Under the pieces are notes generated by a model that worked only from the letters and a program-made list of their open reading frames with translations, was not told the DNA's origin and searched no databases. Positions 52,915 through 62,843 of a stretch of DNA of 64,000 nt are shown one piece after another. The position numbers and the translations under genes are program-made. Numbering within the stretch: the first letter of the stretch is position 1; each line of letters begins with the position of its first letter. The stretch covers positions 372,001 to 436,000 of the forward strand of contig CANLXH010000001.1 of the NCBI GenBank assembly GCA_947495075.1, read 5' to 3'. Origin of the DNA: an uncultured Croceitalea sp. Lineage in GTDB: Bacteria; Bacteroidota; Bacteroidia; Flavobacteriales; Flavobacteriaceae.

Positions 52915-53207
52915 AGCAACTCAGATTAAAGTTGTTTGACCTGTCACAATTGAAAGCTACATCCTTTGTTTTCAATTTTTGTAATCTGTTCAATATTAGT
53001 GGTTCAACGTAGTGTAATAACTATAAAAGTAGGCTCCACTGCGGAAATGACCCTGTCAGAATCACTAAATTAAAATTGAGAACAAGCTTTACCTTCCGAA
53101 AGAACCTTTTAACTATTTGTATTTAACCGCAAGAGTAGCAATTTATATTTTCGATAACTTGTTAGCAATTCCATTAAAAACATACTTTTTAGATTAGGGC
53201 ATTTTCC

Positions 53208-53215
53208 TATTTTTG
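53208..53215 (+). promoter_or_regulatory. guaA promoter -7 box directly at the start codon
   Basis: TATTTTTG, exact match, ends three bases before the ATG at 53219. If transcription begins about 4-7 bases after the box, the mRNA starts at or within a few bases of the ATG (leaderless). Confidence 0.6.
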
Positions 53216-53218
53216 CCC

Positions 53219-54751
53219 ATGCAAAACAAAGTCCTAATTCTAGACTTCGGTTCTCAGTATACCCAACTCATTGGAAGACGCGTTCGAGAGCTGAATATTT
53301 TCTCAGAAATTAAACCTTTTAACAATCCCCCAAAAGACCTCTCTGAATATAAGGCGGTAATACTTTCGGGTTCTCCATTTTCTGTCAGAGCTGATGATGC
53401 ACCGCACCCAGATTTGTCAGAAATACGTGGTAAAAAACCATTGTTAGGCGTTTGCTATGGAGCACAATATTTGGCCCATTTTAATGGTGGGAACGTCGAA
53501 AAGTCAAACACTAGAGAATACGGTCGCGCAAATCTATCGCATGTAGAAACAGATAATCCTTTTTTGGCGAATGTAAATACCGGAAGCCAAGTGTGGATGA
53601 GCCATGCAGATACCATCAAACAACTTCCTGAGAATACCCAGCTTTTAGCAAGTACGCATGATGTAGAAAATGCCGCTTTTAAATTTGATGGGGAAGAAAC
53701 GTACGGTATTCAATTTCATCCAGAAGTATACCATTCCACCGACGGAAAACAATTGTTAGAGAACTTTTTAGTAAATATTGCAGGCATTGAACAAACATGG
53801 ACACCAGATGCTTTTGTAGAAACTACGGTAGCCGAACTCAAAGAAAAACTAGATGATGAAAAAGTCATATTAGGTTTATCAGGTGGCGTGGATTCATCCG
53901 TAGCAGCTGTTTTGCTTCACAAAGCTATTGGCTCCAATTTGCATTGCATTTTCGTAAACAATGGCTTGTTGCGTAAAAATGAGTTTAGCGGAGTATTAAA
54001 ACAGTACGAAGGTATGGGTCTTAATGTAAAAGGTGTTGATGCTTCGGCACGCTTTTTGGATGAATTGGCTGGTGAGAGTGATCCAGAAACAAAGCGAAAA
54101 ATTATTGGACGTGTTTTCATCGAAGTATTTGATGATGAATCAAAGTTGGTAAAAGGTGCCAATTGGTTGGCTCAAGGAACGATTTATCCAGACGTAATCG
54201 AGTCAGTTTCGGCTACGGGTGGGCCTTCGGCGACAATTAAGAGTCATCATAATGTTGGTGGCCTACCTGATTATATGAAGCTTAAGGTTGTAGAACCTTT
54301 AAAAATGTTGTTTAAAGATGAAGTGCGCAGGGTAGGAGCTAGTATGAGATTAGATAAAGAATTGTTGGGAAGGCATCCTTTTCCAGGTCCTGGATTGGCA
54401 ATCCGTATTCTTGGTGACATTACCCCAGAAAAAGTGTCTATTTTACAAGAGGTAGATGCTATTTTTATAGATGGTTTAAAAAGTAATGGTTTATATGATA
54501 AGGTTTGGCAAGCGGGTGCTATGTTATTGCCCGTAAATAGTGTAGGAGTAATGGGTGACGAACGTACTTATGAAAAATGTGTAGCTTTAAGGGCTGTTGA
54601 AAGTACAGATGGTATGACGGCCGATTGGGTTAATTTACCCTATGAATTTTTACAAAAAACGTCAAATGACATTATTAATAAAGTCCCTGGAGTTAATCGT
54701 GTCGTATATGATATTAGTTCCAAACCACCAGCAACGATAGAATGGGAATAA
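53219..54751 (+). CDS. guaA: GMP synthase (glutamine-hydrolysing)
   Basis: A 510-aa cytoplasmic enzyme that aminates XMP to GMP using glutamine and ATP. The N-terminal class I amidotransferase has the nucleophile in [12 protein letters not shown] near residue 80 and the His/Glu pair in [11 protein letters not shown]. The ATP-pyrophosphatase domain has the P-loop [12 protein letters not shown] near 220. The dimerization domain ends in the family-typical PPATIEWE. The start is the ATG at 53219 and not the in-frame TTG at 53213, which lies inside the promoter box. Its stop overlaps the next gene's start (TAATG), tying guaA to the LysM protein. Confidence 0.98.
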   Translation: MQNKVLILDFGSQYTQLIGRRVRELNIFSEIKPFNNPPKDLSEYKAVILSGSPFSVRADDAPHPDLSEIRGKKPLLGVCYGAQYLAHFNGGNVEKSNTREYGRANLSHVETDNPFLANVNTGSQVWMSHADTIKQLPENTQLLASTHDVENAAFKFDGEETYGIQFHPEVYHSTDGKQLLENFLVNIAGIEQTWTPDAFVETTVAELKEKLDDEKVILGLSGGVDSSVAAVLLHKAIGSNLHCIFVNNGLLRKNEFSGVLKQYEGMGLNVKGVDASARFLDELAGESDPETKRKIIGRVFIEVFDDESKLVKGANWLAQGTIYPDVIESVSATGGPSATIKSHHNVGGLPDYMKLKVVEPLKMLFKDEVRRVGASMRLDKELLGRHPFPGPGLAIRILGDITPEKVSILQEVDAIFIDGLKSNGLYDKVWQAGAMLLPVNSVGVMGDERTYEKCVALRAVESTDGMTADWVNLPYEFLQKTSNDIINKVPGVNRVVYDISSKPPATIEWE

Positions 54752-56883
54752 TGAAAAGATTAGTTTTAAAAACAGTTAGTTTACTTGCAATAGTATTTTT
54801 TATTAGTTGTAAAGTTTCAGCTCAGCAAAAATACACCACACACAATGTTAAAAAAGGGGAGACCTTAACCAGTATTGCAAAGCAATATCGCGTAACGCCT
54901 TACTCAATTCTTCAATTAAACAAAGAGCTAAAAAACTCTGAGGATATAAAGCCAAATACAGTTTTAGTAATTCAAACAGATGGGAAGGTAATTTCTCAAA
55001 GAGAAGAACCTAAAGAAAAGACCTCTATAGCACAAGATACACCAATTGATTATAAGAGACATCGTGTTAAAAAGCGAGAGACCATGTTTGGTCTAACGCA
55101 ACGCTATGGAGTTACAGAAGAACAAATAAAAAAGTATAATACACAGCTTTACTCCGAACAGCTAAAAAAAGGAATGATACTACAAATTCCGCAATACCCT
55201 GAAATTGAAGAAGAGAAAGAACTAGATCTGGAAATTTATGTAGTAAAACCTAAAGAAACACGCTGGAGTATTGCCAATAAATATGGTATCACTGTTGATA
55301 GTCTAGTAATTTTAAACCCTGAACTTCCTAAAAACTCAACATACTTAGCAGAAGGGCAAGAATTAAAATTACCAAGACCAAAAGGAGATAGTCTTAATGA
55401 ACAAGAAGTAGCAATTTTTGAATCTTTTACAGTTCCAAAAGCTATGGGAATATTTAGAGTTAGTCAAAATTATGGTATTCCAATAGATTCGGTATTAAAA
55501 TTGAATCCTGAGATAAACAAACAAGGTGGTTTAAAAGAAGGAATGGTTTTACGATTACCCAAAAGAAAAACGGCTACGGAAATCGTAAACACTGACAATT
55601 ATATTTTTTACGAAGTAAAACCAAAGCAAAATATTTTTAGATTAACACAAAACCTGCAGATTTCACGCGATTCGCTTTTTGCTTTAAATCCAGAATTGGA
55701 GAATGGGTTAAAAGCTGGTATGGTGTTAAAGTTGCCAGCAGCTAAATCAAAACAACTAGCTGTAAAGAATGCACTTGTTTTGGATAAGATTAATTTAATA
55801 GATAGTGTTAATACAGCAAATAGACCTAGTCTTTTATTCATGCTTCCTTTTAGGCTAGACCGTGTTAATTTCAATGATAGAAAAATGACCAAAAGTCAAG
55901 TTACTGGCAGGAGAGATATGAGTGCAGCATTAGGTCTCTATACGGGGGCCATGGTCGCTTTGGACTCTGTGAAGAAAATGGGCTTGTCTGTTGATGTCAA
56001 AGTTCTAGACACCGAATTAAATTTTGAGAGAACAAAGAGTTTACTTCAACAGCAATCTCTTATGAATGTTGATGCTGTAGTAGGGCCTATAAGCTCTAAT
56101 TTATTAGGAGAGGTTGCCGTGCAAGCTTCTAATTATAATGTGCCGGTCATAGCACCTTATGCATCAGAAAGTGAACTAAGCCATAACAACGTTTTCTTTT
56201 CTATGCCAAATGATGAAACTTTGAGAACTAGTATTTTGGACTATGTTGCATCAAAAAAGACTAAGGAGAAAATACTTATTATTGCAGATGATAAGCACCA
56301 AGCAGTAAAAGATTCAATACTCTCAAAATTTCCAACAGCCAGAGTAGCAAAAATGAGCAAGGATGGCTCTTTACACTTAGAAGACTTTTTATTGATGTTG
56401 TCCGAGAATCAAGAATATTGGGTTTTTGTTGAAACTAAAACACCTAATTTGGTTGCCAGCATTAGTTCTATTTTAAATGCTGCAAATTCAGAAAAAGAGT
56501 ACACTGTAAAAATGTTTACCACAAACTATAATAATGCTTTTGAAGGAAATGAGGTTTCTATGCCTCATTTGTCTAATTTAAAATTTACCTATCCTTCTGC
56601 TTATAGAGAAACTCCTGGAGACTATTTTACAGAAGCATATGTTAAAAAGTATGGGAATGAACCGGATAGATACGCTACGAGAGGATTTGATTTAACACTA
56701 GATATATTGTTGAAACTGGCGTATCAAAAGAACTTAGAAGCTACTTCACAGTTAATTGGGCTAACAGAGTATAGTGGTAATAAGTTTAATTATTATAATA
56801 ATTGGACTAAAGGCTATTTTAATAACGCATCTTATCTTATGCAATATGATGAGTTGCAAGTAAAACAGATTGAAACAGAATGA
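54751..56883 (+). CDS. Five-LysM protein with periplasmic-binding-like domain
   Basis: A 710-aa exported protein starting at the ATG that overlaps the guaA stop by one base. An in-frame ATG at 54742 would add MGI and is less likely. The signal sequence ends near residues 20-25: FISC at C20 could be a lipobox, or cleavage may follow VSAQ. Five LysM modules follow at about 28-74, 101-147, 162-208, 224-270 and 284-329, which bind peptidoglycan. Residues 358-700 resemble a type 1 periplasmic-binding fold (LLFMLPFRL, GAMVALDSVKKMG, VDAVVGPISSN, YNVPVIAPYAS). LpoA, the lipoprotein activator of a cell-wall synthase, has a similar binding-protein-like half. The role is probably in the cell envelope. 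Confidence 0.88.
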   Translation: MKRLVLKTVSLLAIVFFISCKVSAQQKYTTHNVKKGETLTSIAKQYRVTPYSILQLNKELKNSEDIKPNTVLVIQTDGKVISQREEPKEKTSIAQDTPIDYKRHRVKKRETMFGLTQRYGVTEEQIKKYNTQLYSEQLKKGMILQIPQYPEIEEEKELDLEIYVVKPKETRWSIANKYGITVDSLVILNPELPKNSTYLAEGQELKLPRPKGDSLNEQEVAIFESFTVPKAMGIFRVSQNYGIPIDSVLKLNPEINKQGGLKEGMVLRLPKRKTATEIVNTDNYIFYEVKPKQNIFRLTQNLQISRDSLFALNPELENGLKAGMVLKLPAAKSKQLAVKNALVLDKINLIDSVNTANRPSLLFMLPFRLDRVNFNDRKMTKSQVTGRRDMSAALGLYTGAMVALDSVKKMGLSVDVKVLDTELNFERTKSLLQQQSLMNVDAVVGPISSNLLGEVAVQASNYNVPVIAPYASESELSHNNVFFSMPNDETLRTSILDYVASKKTKEKILIIADDKHQAVKDSILSKFPTARVAKMSKDGSLHLEDFLLMLSENQEYWVFVETKTPNLVASISSILNAANSEKEYTVKMFTTNYNNAFEGNEVSMPHLSNLKFTYPSAYRETPGDYFTEAYVKKYGNEPDRYATRGFDLTLDILLKLAYQKNLEATSQLIGLTEYSGNKFNYYNNWTKGYFNNASYLMQYDELQVKQIETE

Positions 56884-57287
56884 CATCTAAAGTTACCTAT
56901 ACGGGAGAATTAAGAACTACCTGCCAACATGTACGCTCCGGCAATGAATTTATTACAGATGCCCCAATCGATAACAATGGTTTGGGACAAGCTTTTTCTC
57001 CTACTGATACTGTTGCTACCGGTTTGGCGAGTTGCATGCTAACTGTAATGGGAATTAAAGCGAGAGATATTGGAGTAGATTTATCTGGGTCTACAGCAAA
57101 TGTCACTAAACACATGGCTTCGGACCCAAGAAGAATTTCTAAGATTGAAGTTGAATTTGAACTCCCAGCTTTAGTTTCTGAAAAGAATAAAGCTATTTTA
57201 GAGCGGACTGCTAATACCTGTCCAGTTCATTATAGTCTGCATCCAGAGATAGAAAAAATAGTCACTTTCAATTGGATAAAAGAGTAA
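56880..57287 (+). CDS. OsmC/Ohr-family peroxidase
   Basis: A 135-aa cytoplasmic protein of the OsmC/Ohr superfamily, thiol peroxidases that reduce organic hydroperoxides. The two redox cysteines are present: C52 in GLASCMLT and C114 in TCPVHYSL, with a Glu and Arg typical of the active site nearby. Length fits the YhfA-like branch. The start overlaps the LysM gene by 4 bases (ATGA), so it belongs to the guaA-led transcript. The bacillithiol gene 6 kb away would be consistent with a thiol reductant, but this is inference. Confidence 0.93.
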   Translation: MTSKVTYTGELRTTCQHVRSGNEFITDAPIDNNGLGQAFSPTDTVATGLASCMLTVMGIKARDIGVDLSGSTANVTKHMASDPRRISKIEVEFELPALVSEKNKAILERTANTCPVHYSLHPEIEKIVTFNWIKE

Positions 57288-57805
57288 CAATAGTATTAGG
57301 TTTCCTTTTGTTTGGAGTAATTTCTTTTTCACAAGAAATTGAAGAGTCTTATTTATGGGATGCTAAAACAAAACTGGTTTGGAAAGATTTTAAAGGAGAT
57401 ATTCCACCAGATGCCGTTCCTGCAGCCACTACAGCAAGTGGTATTAGCTATAAATATTCTGCTAACCTTTTGCACCACGAAGTAAATCTTGATTTTGAAG
57501 TAAGTGCTTTCTTTTACCCAAACGAGTCTTGGTATAAACCAGACGTGTGCAATGAATTAATATTAAGTCATGAGCAACTACACTTTGATATTTCCGAACT
57601 ATTTGCCAGAAAAATGAGAAAACGACTAAACGAAACTTCATTTTCTGATAATGTAAAAGCTGAAATCAGAAAAATATATAAGGAAATACTCAAAGAACTT
57701 GCAGATTTTCAAGATCGTTATGATTGGGAAACTAATTTTTCAAGAAATCGTGAACAGCAATTACGTTGGAATACGCAGATTGCAGAAGAGTTATCAAATA
57801 ACTAA
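57272..57805 (+). CDS. DUF922 zincin-like secreted protein
   Basis: A 177-aa exported protein with a short signal peptide (ending VISFSQ near residue 21). Residues 100-104 read HEQLH, an HExxH zinc-protease motif, followed by FDISELFARKM, so it looks like a small zinc-dependent peptidase. The DUF922 family is described this way, without a known substrate. The TTG start at 57272 overlaps the OsmC gene by 16 bases. The N-terminus otherwise lacks an ATG or GTG before the hydrophobic segment, so TTG is taken as the start. It converges on the isomerase gene with a 4-base overlap. Confidence 0.82.
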   Translation: MDKRVTIVLGFLLFGVISFSQEIEESYLWDAKTKLVWKDFKGDIPPDAVPAATTASGISYKYSANLLHHEVNLDFEVSAFFYPNESWYKPDVCNELILSHEQLHFDISELFARKMRKRLNETSFSDNVKAEIRKIYKEILKELADFQDRYDWETNFSRNREQQLRWNTQIAEELSNN

Positions 57806-58665
57806 ACATCACAACGTACAAAAGCATCTTTTAATGCAGCTATTTTATCATCCCAAGTTACTATAAATTCTTGTGCAACATAGCCTTTAAACCCAGTTTC
57901 TAGTATCGCCTTCATTATGGCAGGATAGTACAATTCTTGAGTCTCATCAATTTCATGCCTACCTGGTACTCCAGCAGTATGATAATGACCAAAGTAAGGA
58001 TGATAATTCTGAATACTTCTTATAATATCACCTTCTTGTATTTGCATATGATAAATATCAAAAAGGAGTTTAAAATTGTCACTCCCAATATGCTTACAGA
58101 GCTCTACGCCCCAAAGTGAATTGTCGCACATATAATCTGGATGATTTACTTGATTAAACAATTCCATTTGAATAACGACTCCATGCTTTTCGGCTAAAGG
58201 TATTATTTTAGATAAGCCATCTACACAGTTTTGTAAGCCTACATAATCATTTATACCACGACGATTACCACTAAAACAGATAAGGTTGGTATAACCAGCT
58301 TCTGCAACTTGAGGAATAATTTCTGTATAATTTTGAATTAATTCTTCATGATATTTAGGGTCGTTCCAACCTTCAGTCAGACTAATTTCAGCTCCATTAC
58401 ACATAGAGCAATGAACATCGTACTTTTTAAGAAGAGACCAGTCTTTTGGACCAATAAGGTCAATAGCCTTTATACCTAACTTATTTAATTCTTTTAAAAA
58501 ATCTTCTAATGGTAAATGCCCAAAACACCATTGGCAAACACTATGATTAATGTTGTTCTTTAGTTTAAAATCTCCTTCGGAAACATTAACTTGTCCTATA
58601 GATGGAGTCGTAACTATACCTGCAGCTCCAATTGCTGTCGCAGCAACAAAATTTCTTCTTTTCAT
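57802..58665 (-). CDS. Tat-exported sugar isomerase/epimerase-like TIM barrel
   Basis: A 287-aa protein of the AP-endonuclease-2/xylose-isomerase-like TIM-barrel superfamily, hydroxypyruvate-isomerase subgroup. The N-terminus has a twin-Arg motif (KRRNFVAATAIGAAG), so it is exported folded by Tat. Barrel motifs include SVCQWCFGHLPLEDFL, GIKAIDLIGPKDW, NLICFSGNR, VIQMELFNQVNHPDYMC, FKLLFDIYHMQI, GHYHTAGVPGRHE and GYVAQEFI, with Glu/Asp/His metal ligands. True hydroxypyruvate isomerases are cytoplasmic, so export suggests another sugar or inositol-like substrate. It is transcribed divergently from the DUF3820 gene. Confidence 0.88.
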   Translation of the reverse strand: MKRRNFVAATAIGAAGIVTTPSIGQVNVSEGDFKLKNNINHSVCQWCFGHLPLEDFLKELNKLGIKAIDLIGPKDWSLLKKYDVHCSMCNGAEISLTEGWNDPKYHEELIQNYTEIIPQVAEAGYTNLICFSGNRRGINDYVGLQNCVDGLSKIIPLAEKHGVVIQMELFNQVNHPDYMCDNSLWGVELCKHIGSDNFKLLFDIYHMQIQEGDIIRSIQNYHPYFGHYHTAGVPGRHEIDETQELYYPAIMKAILETGFKGYVAQEFIVTWDDKIAALKDAFVRCDV

Positions 58666-58710
58666 GGGTGCTTAATTCTTAACGGAAAGATACTATTTTT
58701 AGCTAATTAA

Positions 58711-58947
58711 ATGGAAATACAACCGGACAAACGTAAATTGATAGAACTGGTGCATTACAAAATGCCTTTTGGTAAACATAAAGATTGGTATTTGGTCGAT
58801 TTACCCATTGCCTACCTAGTTTGGTTTAAGCAGAAAGGATTTCCTAAAGGAAAATTAGGGGAATATTTAGAAACAACTTTAGATATAAAATCTAATGGAT
58901 TAGAACCCATGATTAGAAAATTAAGAAAAGAATTTCCTAAGGATTAA
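58711..58947 (+). CDS. DUF3820 family protein
   Basis: A 78-aa cytoplasmic protein. The motif MPFGKHKDWYLVDLPIAYL-x-W-F is the DUF3820 signature: a G-K/G-x-x-W-x-D/I-x-x-x-x-Y/L-x-W sheet-helix also found next to exonuclease domains. Here it is a stand-alone small protein, and the rest is basic. A TATTTTTA near-match to the -7 box lies at 58694-58701, 9 bases before the ATG. Function unknown. Confidence 0.85.
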   Translation: MEIQPDKRKLIELVHYKMPFGKHKDWYLVDLPIAYLVWFKQKGFPKGKLGEYLETTLDIKSNGLEPMIRKLRKEFPKD

Positions 58948-58966
58948 CAAAAATATCAGCCTATAA

Positions 58967-60640
<1,674 letters not shown>

Positions 60641-60656
60641 AAACCACATTTGGATA

Positions 60657-60664
60657 TATATTTG
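60657..60664 (+). promoter_or_regulatory. yidC promoter -7 box
   Basis: TATATTTG, exact match, ends 41 bases before the yidC ATG. TTTG at 60631-60634 is 22 bases upstream as candidate -33, inside the end of pyrG. Confidence 0.6.
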
Positions 60665-60705
60665 CCAATTGTTAGTACGCAAATATGCACCACTAAATAA
60701 CTTTC

Positions 60706-62562
60706 ATGGAAGAAAAGAAGTTTGATATTAATACGGTTATTGGTTTCGTATTAATTTTTGCTGTAATGATAGCGATGTTCTACTTTAACCAGCCTACACC
60801 AGAAGAGCTTGAAGCAGAAAAAGCAAAGCAGGAACAAGTTGAGGCAGAAAAAGAAACCACAGTAGTTCAAAAAGTAGAAGAACAAAAACCAGCAACTCTT
60901 AATTTACAGGATTCAACTGCAGTTGCTAATTATAAAGGTACAGTAGGGGCGTTTGGTTTTACAACAACATCTAATGGTACTACTATATTAGAAAATGAAG
61001 TTCTTTATTTAGAAGTAGCCAATAAAGGAGGACAAGTGGTTGAGGCGAAAATGAAAAGCTTCGTCACTTATGATTCTGTACCTATTTATATGGTTAAAGA
61101 TGGTAATGCAAACTTTGCAATTTCTTTTTCTACTAATGATAATAGAGTTTTAAGTACGGCAGATTTATTTTTTGAACCTACATTAAGTAATAGTGACGAC
61201 AACCAGATACTTTCATTGAAAGCAAAGGTTTCTGAAAATCAATATTTAGAATATCGATACGAGATGAAACCTAACGATTACTTAATCGATTTTACTATCC
61301 GTTCACAAGGGCTTAATGGTATTTTAAATTCTTCTAAACCTTTAGATTTAGAATGGAAGTTAAAAGGAATACGCCATAACAAGAGTGTCCAATATGAAAA
61401 TCGCTACACGAGATTAACGTATAATCATGACGAAGGAAAAATAAGTAAGCTTTCTGAAAGCAGTGATTTTGATGAGGAAACTGAAGTTGATGTTAAATGG
61501 CTTTCTTATAGACAACATTTCTTTAGTACCATACTTGCTACCGATACTAATTTTAAAACTGCAGATTTAACTTCTACCAATCTTGTAGAAGAAGAAAGTA
61601 AAGAAACACTTTTTACCAAGGAGTATTCTACAAAGACATCTTTGACGTTACAAGGTGGAGAATTATCGCAGAACATGCATTGGTATTATGGCCCTACAGA
61701 TGAAAATGTTTTAAGTAAGTATGAAGATTTAGGATTGGTGGATTCTATACCTTTTGGATGGGGAATTTTTGGATGGATAAATAGGCATGTATTTACTCCT
61801 TTTTATGGTTTCTTAAGTGGTTTTTTACCTTATGGTATTGCTATTATTGTGATGACGATTATTGTGAGGTTGGCATTATCTCCTGTTACTTATAAATCTT
61901 ACTTATCTCAAGCTAAAATGAAAGTTTTAAAGCCAGAGATAACAGAGATTAATGATAAGTTTAAGGACAACGCTATGAAGAAGCAACAAGAAACAATGAA
62001 GCTTTATAGGAAAGCTGGGGTAAGTCCTATGAGTGGTTGTATACCTGCGTTGTTACAGTTGCCCATATTTTATTCGCTCTTTATGTTTTTCCCAACATCA
62101 TTTGCTTTAAGACAAAAATCGTTTTTATGGGCTGAAGATTTAAGTTCTTATGATACCATCTTTAATCTTCCTTTTACTATTCCTTTTTACGGAGATCATG
62201 TTAGTTTGTTTCCAATCTTAGCCTCAGTTGCTATATTCTTTTATATGATGATGACTACTGGTCAAAGCATGCAAATGCAACAACAGCCGGGTATGCCTAA
62301 TATGAAGTTTATTATGTATTTGTCTCCATTAATGATGTTGTTTTTCTTTAATAACTACGCGAGTGGATTAAGTTTATATTACTTCATTTCTAACTTGATT
62401 ACCATCTTTATTATGTTAGCGATAAAGAACTATATTTTAGATGATAAAAAAATACACGCTCAGATACAAGAGAATAAAAAGAAACCTAAAAAAGAGAACA
62501 AGTTTCAGAAAAAGATGCGTGAAATGATGGAGCAGGCTGAAGCTCAAAAGAAAAATAGGTAA
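60706..62562 (+). CDS. yidC: Membrane protein insertase YidC
   Basis: A 618-aa inner-membrane insertase that folds proteins into the membrane with or without Sec. TM1 is at about 9-26 (VIGFVLIFAVMIAMFYF), the large periplasmic P1 domain at about 85-340, and the conserved five-helix core at about 360-590 contains GIAIIVMTIIVRLALSPVTYKS, the cytoplasmic hairpin LKPEITEINDKFKDN, and GVSPMSGCIPALLQLPIFYSLF. The C-terminal 40 residues are strongly basic and contact the ribosome, a usual feature of the Gram-negative long form. A linker after TM1 is rich in Glu and Lys. Length is typical of Bacteroidota. Confidence 0.97.
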   Translation: MEEKKFDINTVIGFVLIFAVMIAMFYFNQPTPEELEAEKAKQEQVEAEKETTVVQKVEEQKPATLNLQDSTAVANYKGTVGAFGFTTTSNGTTILENEVLYLEVANKGGQVVEAKMKSFVTYDSVPIYMVKDGNANFAISFSTNDNRVLSTADLFFEPTLSNSDDNQILSLKAKVSENQYLEYRYEMKPNDYLIDFTIRSQGLNGILNSSKPLDLEWKLKGIRHNKSVQYENRYTRLTYNHDEGKISKLSESSDFDEETEVDVKWLSYRQHFFSTILATDTNFKTADLTSTNLVEEESKETLFTKEYSTKTSLTLQGGELSQNMHWYYGPTDENVLSKYEDLGLVDSIPFGWGIFGWINRHVFTPFYGFLSGFLPYGIAIIVMTIIVRLALSPVTYKSYLSQAKMKVLKPEITEINDKFKDNAMKKQQETMKLYRKAGVSPMSGCIPALLQLPIFYSLFMFFPTSFALRQKSFLWAEDLSSYDTIFNLPFTIPFYGDHVSLFPILASVAIFFYMMMTTGQSMQMQQQPGMPNMKFIMYLSPLMMLFFFNNYASGLSLYYFISNLITIFIMLAIKNYILDDKKIHAQIQENKKKPKKENKFQKKMREMMEQAEAQKKNR

Positions 62563-62843
62563 AAATTATCTTGGGGAACTTTTTATAAAAAAGCTTCCCC
62601 CTTTCGGAGGAAGCCTCTACCAATAATAGGTATAGTTTGGAAAGATTCGGGACTTCAAAGATGCGACCTAATTCCTTCCAAAAAAATTAATAGTTGTCAA
62701 GGTATGTTTTTTGTATGGTAAAGGATACCCTTTTGATGTCTCATCGACGAACGGTAATAACCTTGGATAAAAAAAGCCTTTCATCTATAAAATGAAAGGC
62801 TTTTGTAGTCCGTAGCTTACTAAAAAACTATAGGAATATGGTA
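62563..62843. other. Intergenic region between yidC and FAS1 gene
   Basis: A 281-bp gap between convergent genes. It begins with two mutually exclusive hairpins (62573-62600 and 62593-62614) after yidC and ends with the terminator of the FAS1 gene (62772-62804). The middle (62615-62765) pairs TTTGGAA with TTCCAAA and GGTAT with ATACC, but no gene is seen. Confidence 0.5.
62772..62804 (-). terminator. Terminator after the FAS1 gene
   Basis: AAAAGCCTTTCAT (62772-62784) pairs perfectly with 62792-62804. On the minus strand the stem is followed by seven T, so it terminates the FAS1 gene whose stop is at 62844. Confidence 0.85.

Larger units (their letters stand above)
52723..53218. other. Intergenic region before guaA with hairpins and orphan terminator
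   Basis: A gene-free gap of 496 bp. It contains a hairpin AAAGGTT-TTT-AACCTTT near 52808-52824, a perfect ATGAATTA-GT-TAATTCAT palindrome near 52832-52849, a strong plus-strand terminator (52878-52914), a 7-codon ATG frame at 52803 (MKKVFNL), and the guaA promoter box at 53208. A stretch near 53030-53070 (GGCTCCACTGCGGAAATGAC) looks like worn repeat-type DNA. No protein gene is supported. Confidence 0.55.

Noticed and set aside
53213..53218. TTG start for guaA two codons before the ATG
   Set aside because: It sits in the -7 promoter box; the ATG at 53219 gives [11 protein letters not shown], as the family expects.
54742..54750. Upstream ATG for the LysM protein
   Set aside because: The ATG at 54751 overlaps the guaA stop as TAATG and gives a cleaner signal peptide; the upstream choice adds only MGI and cannot be fully excluded.
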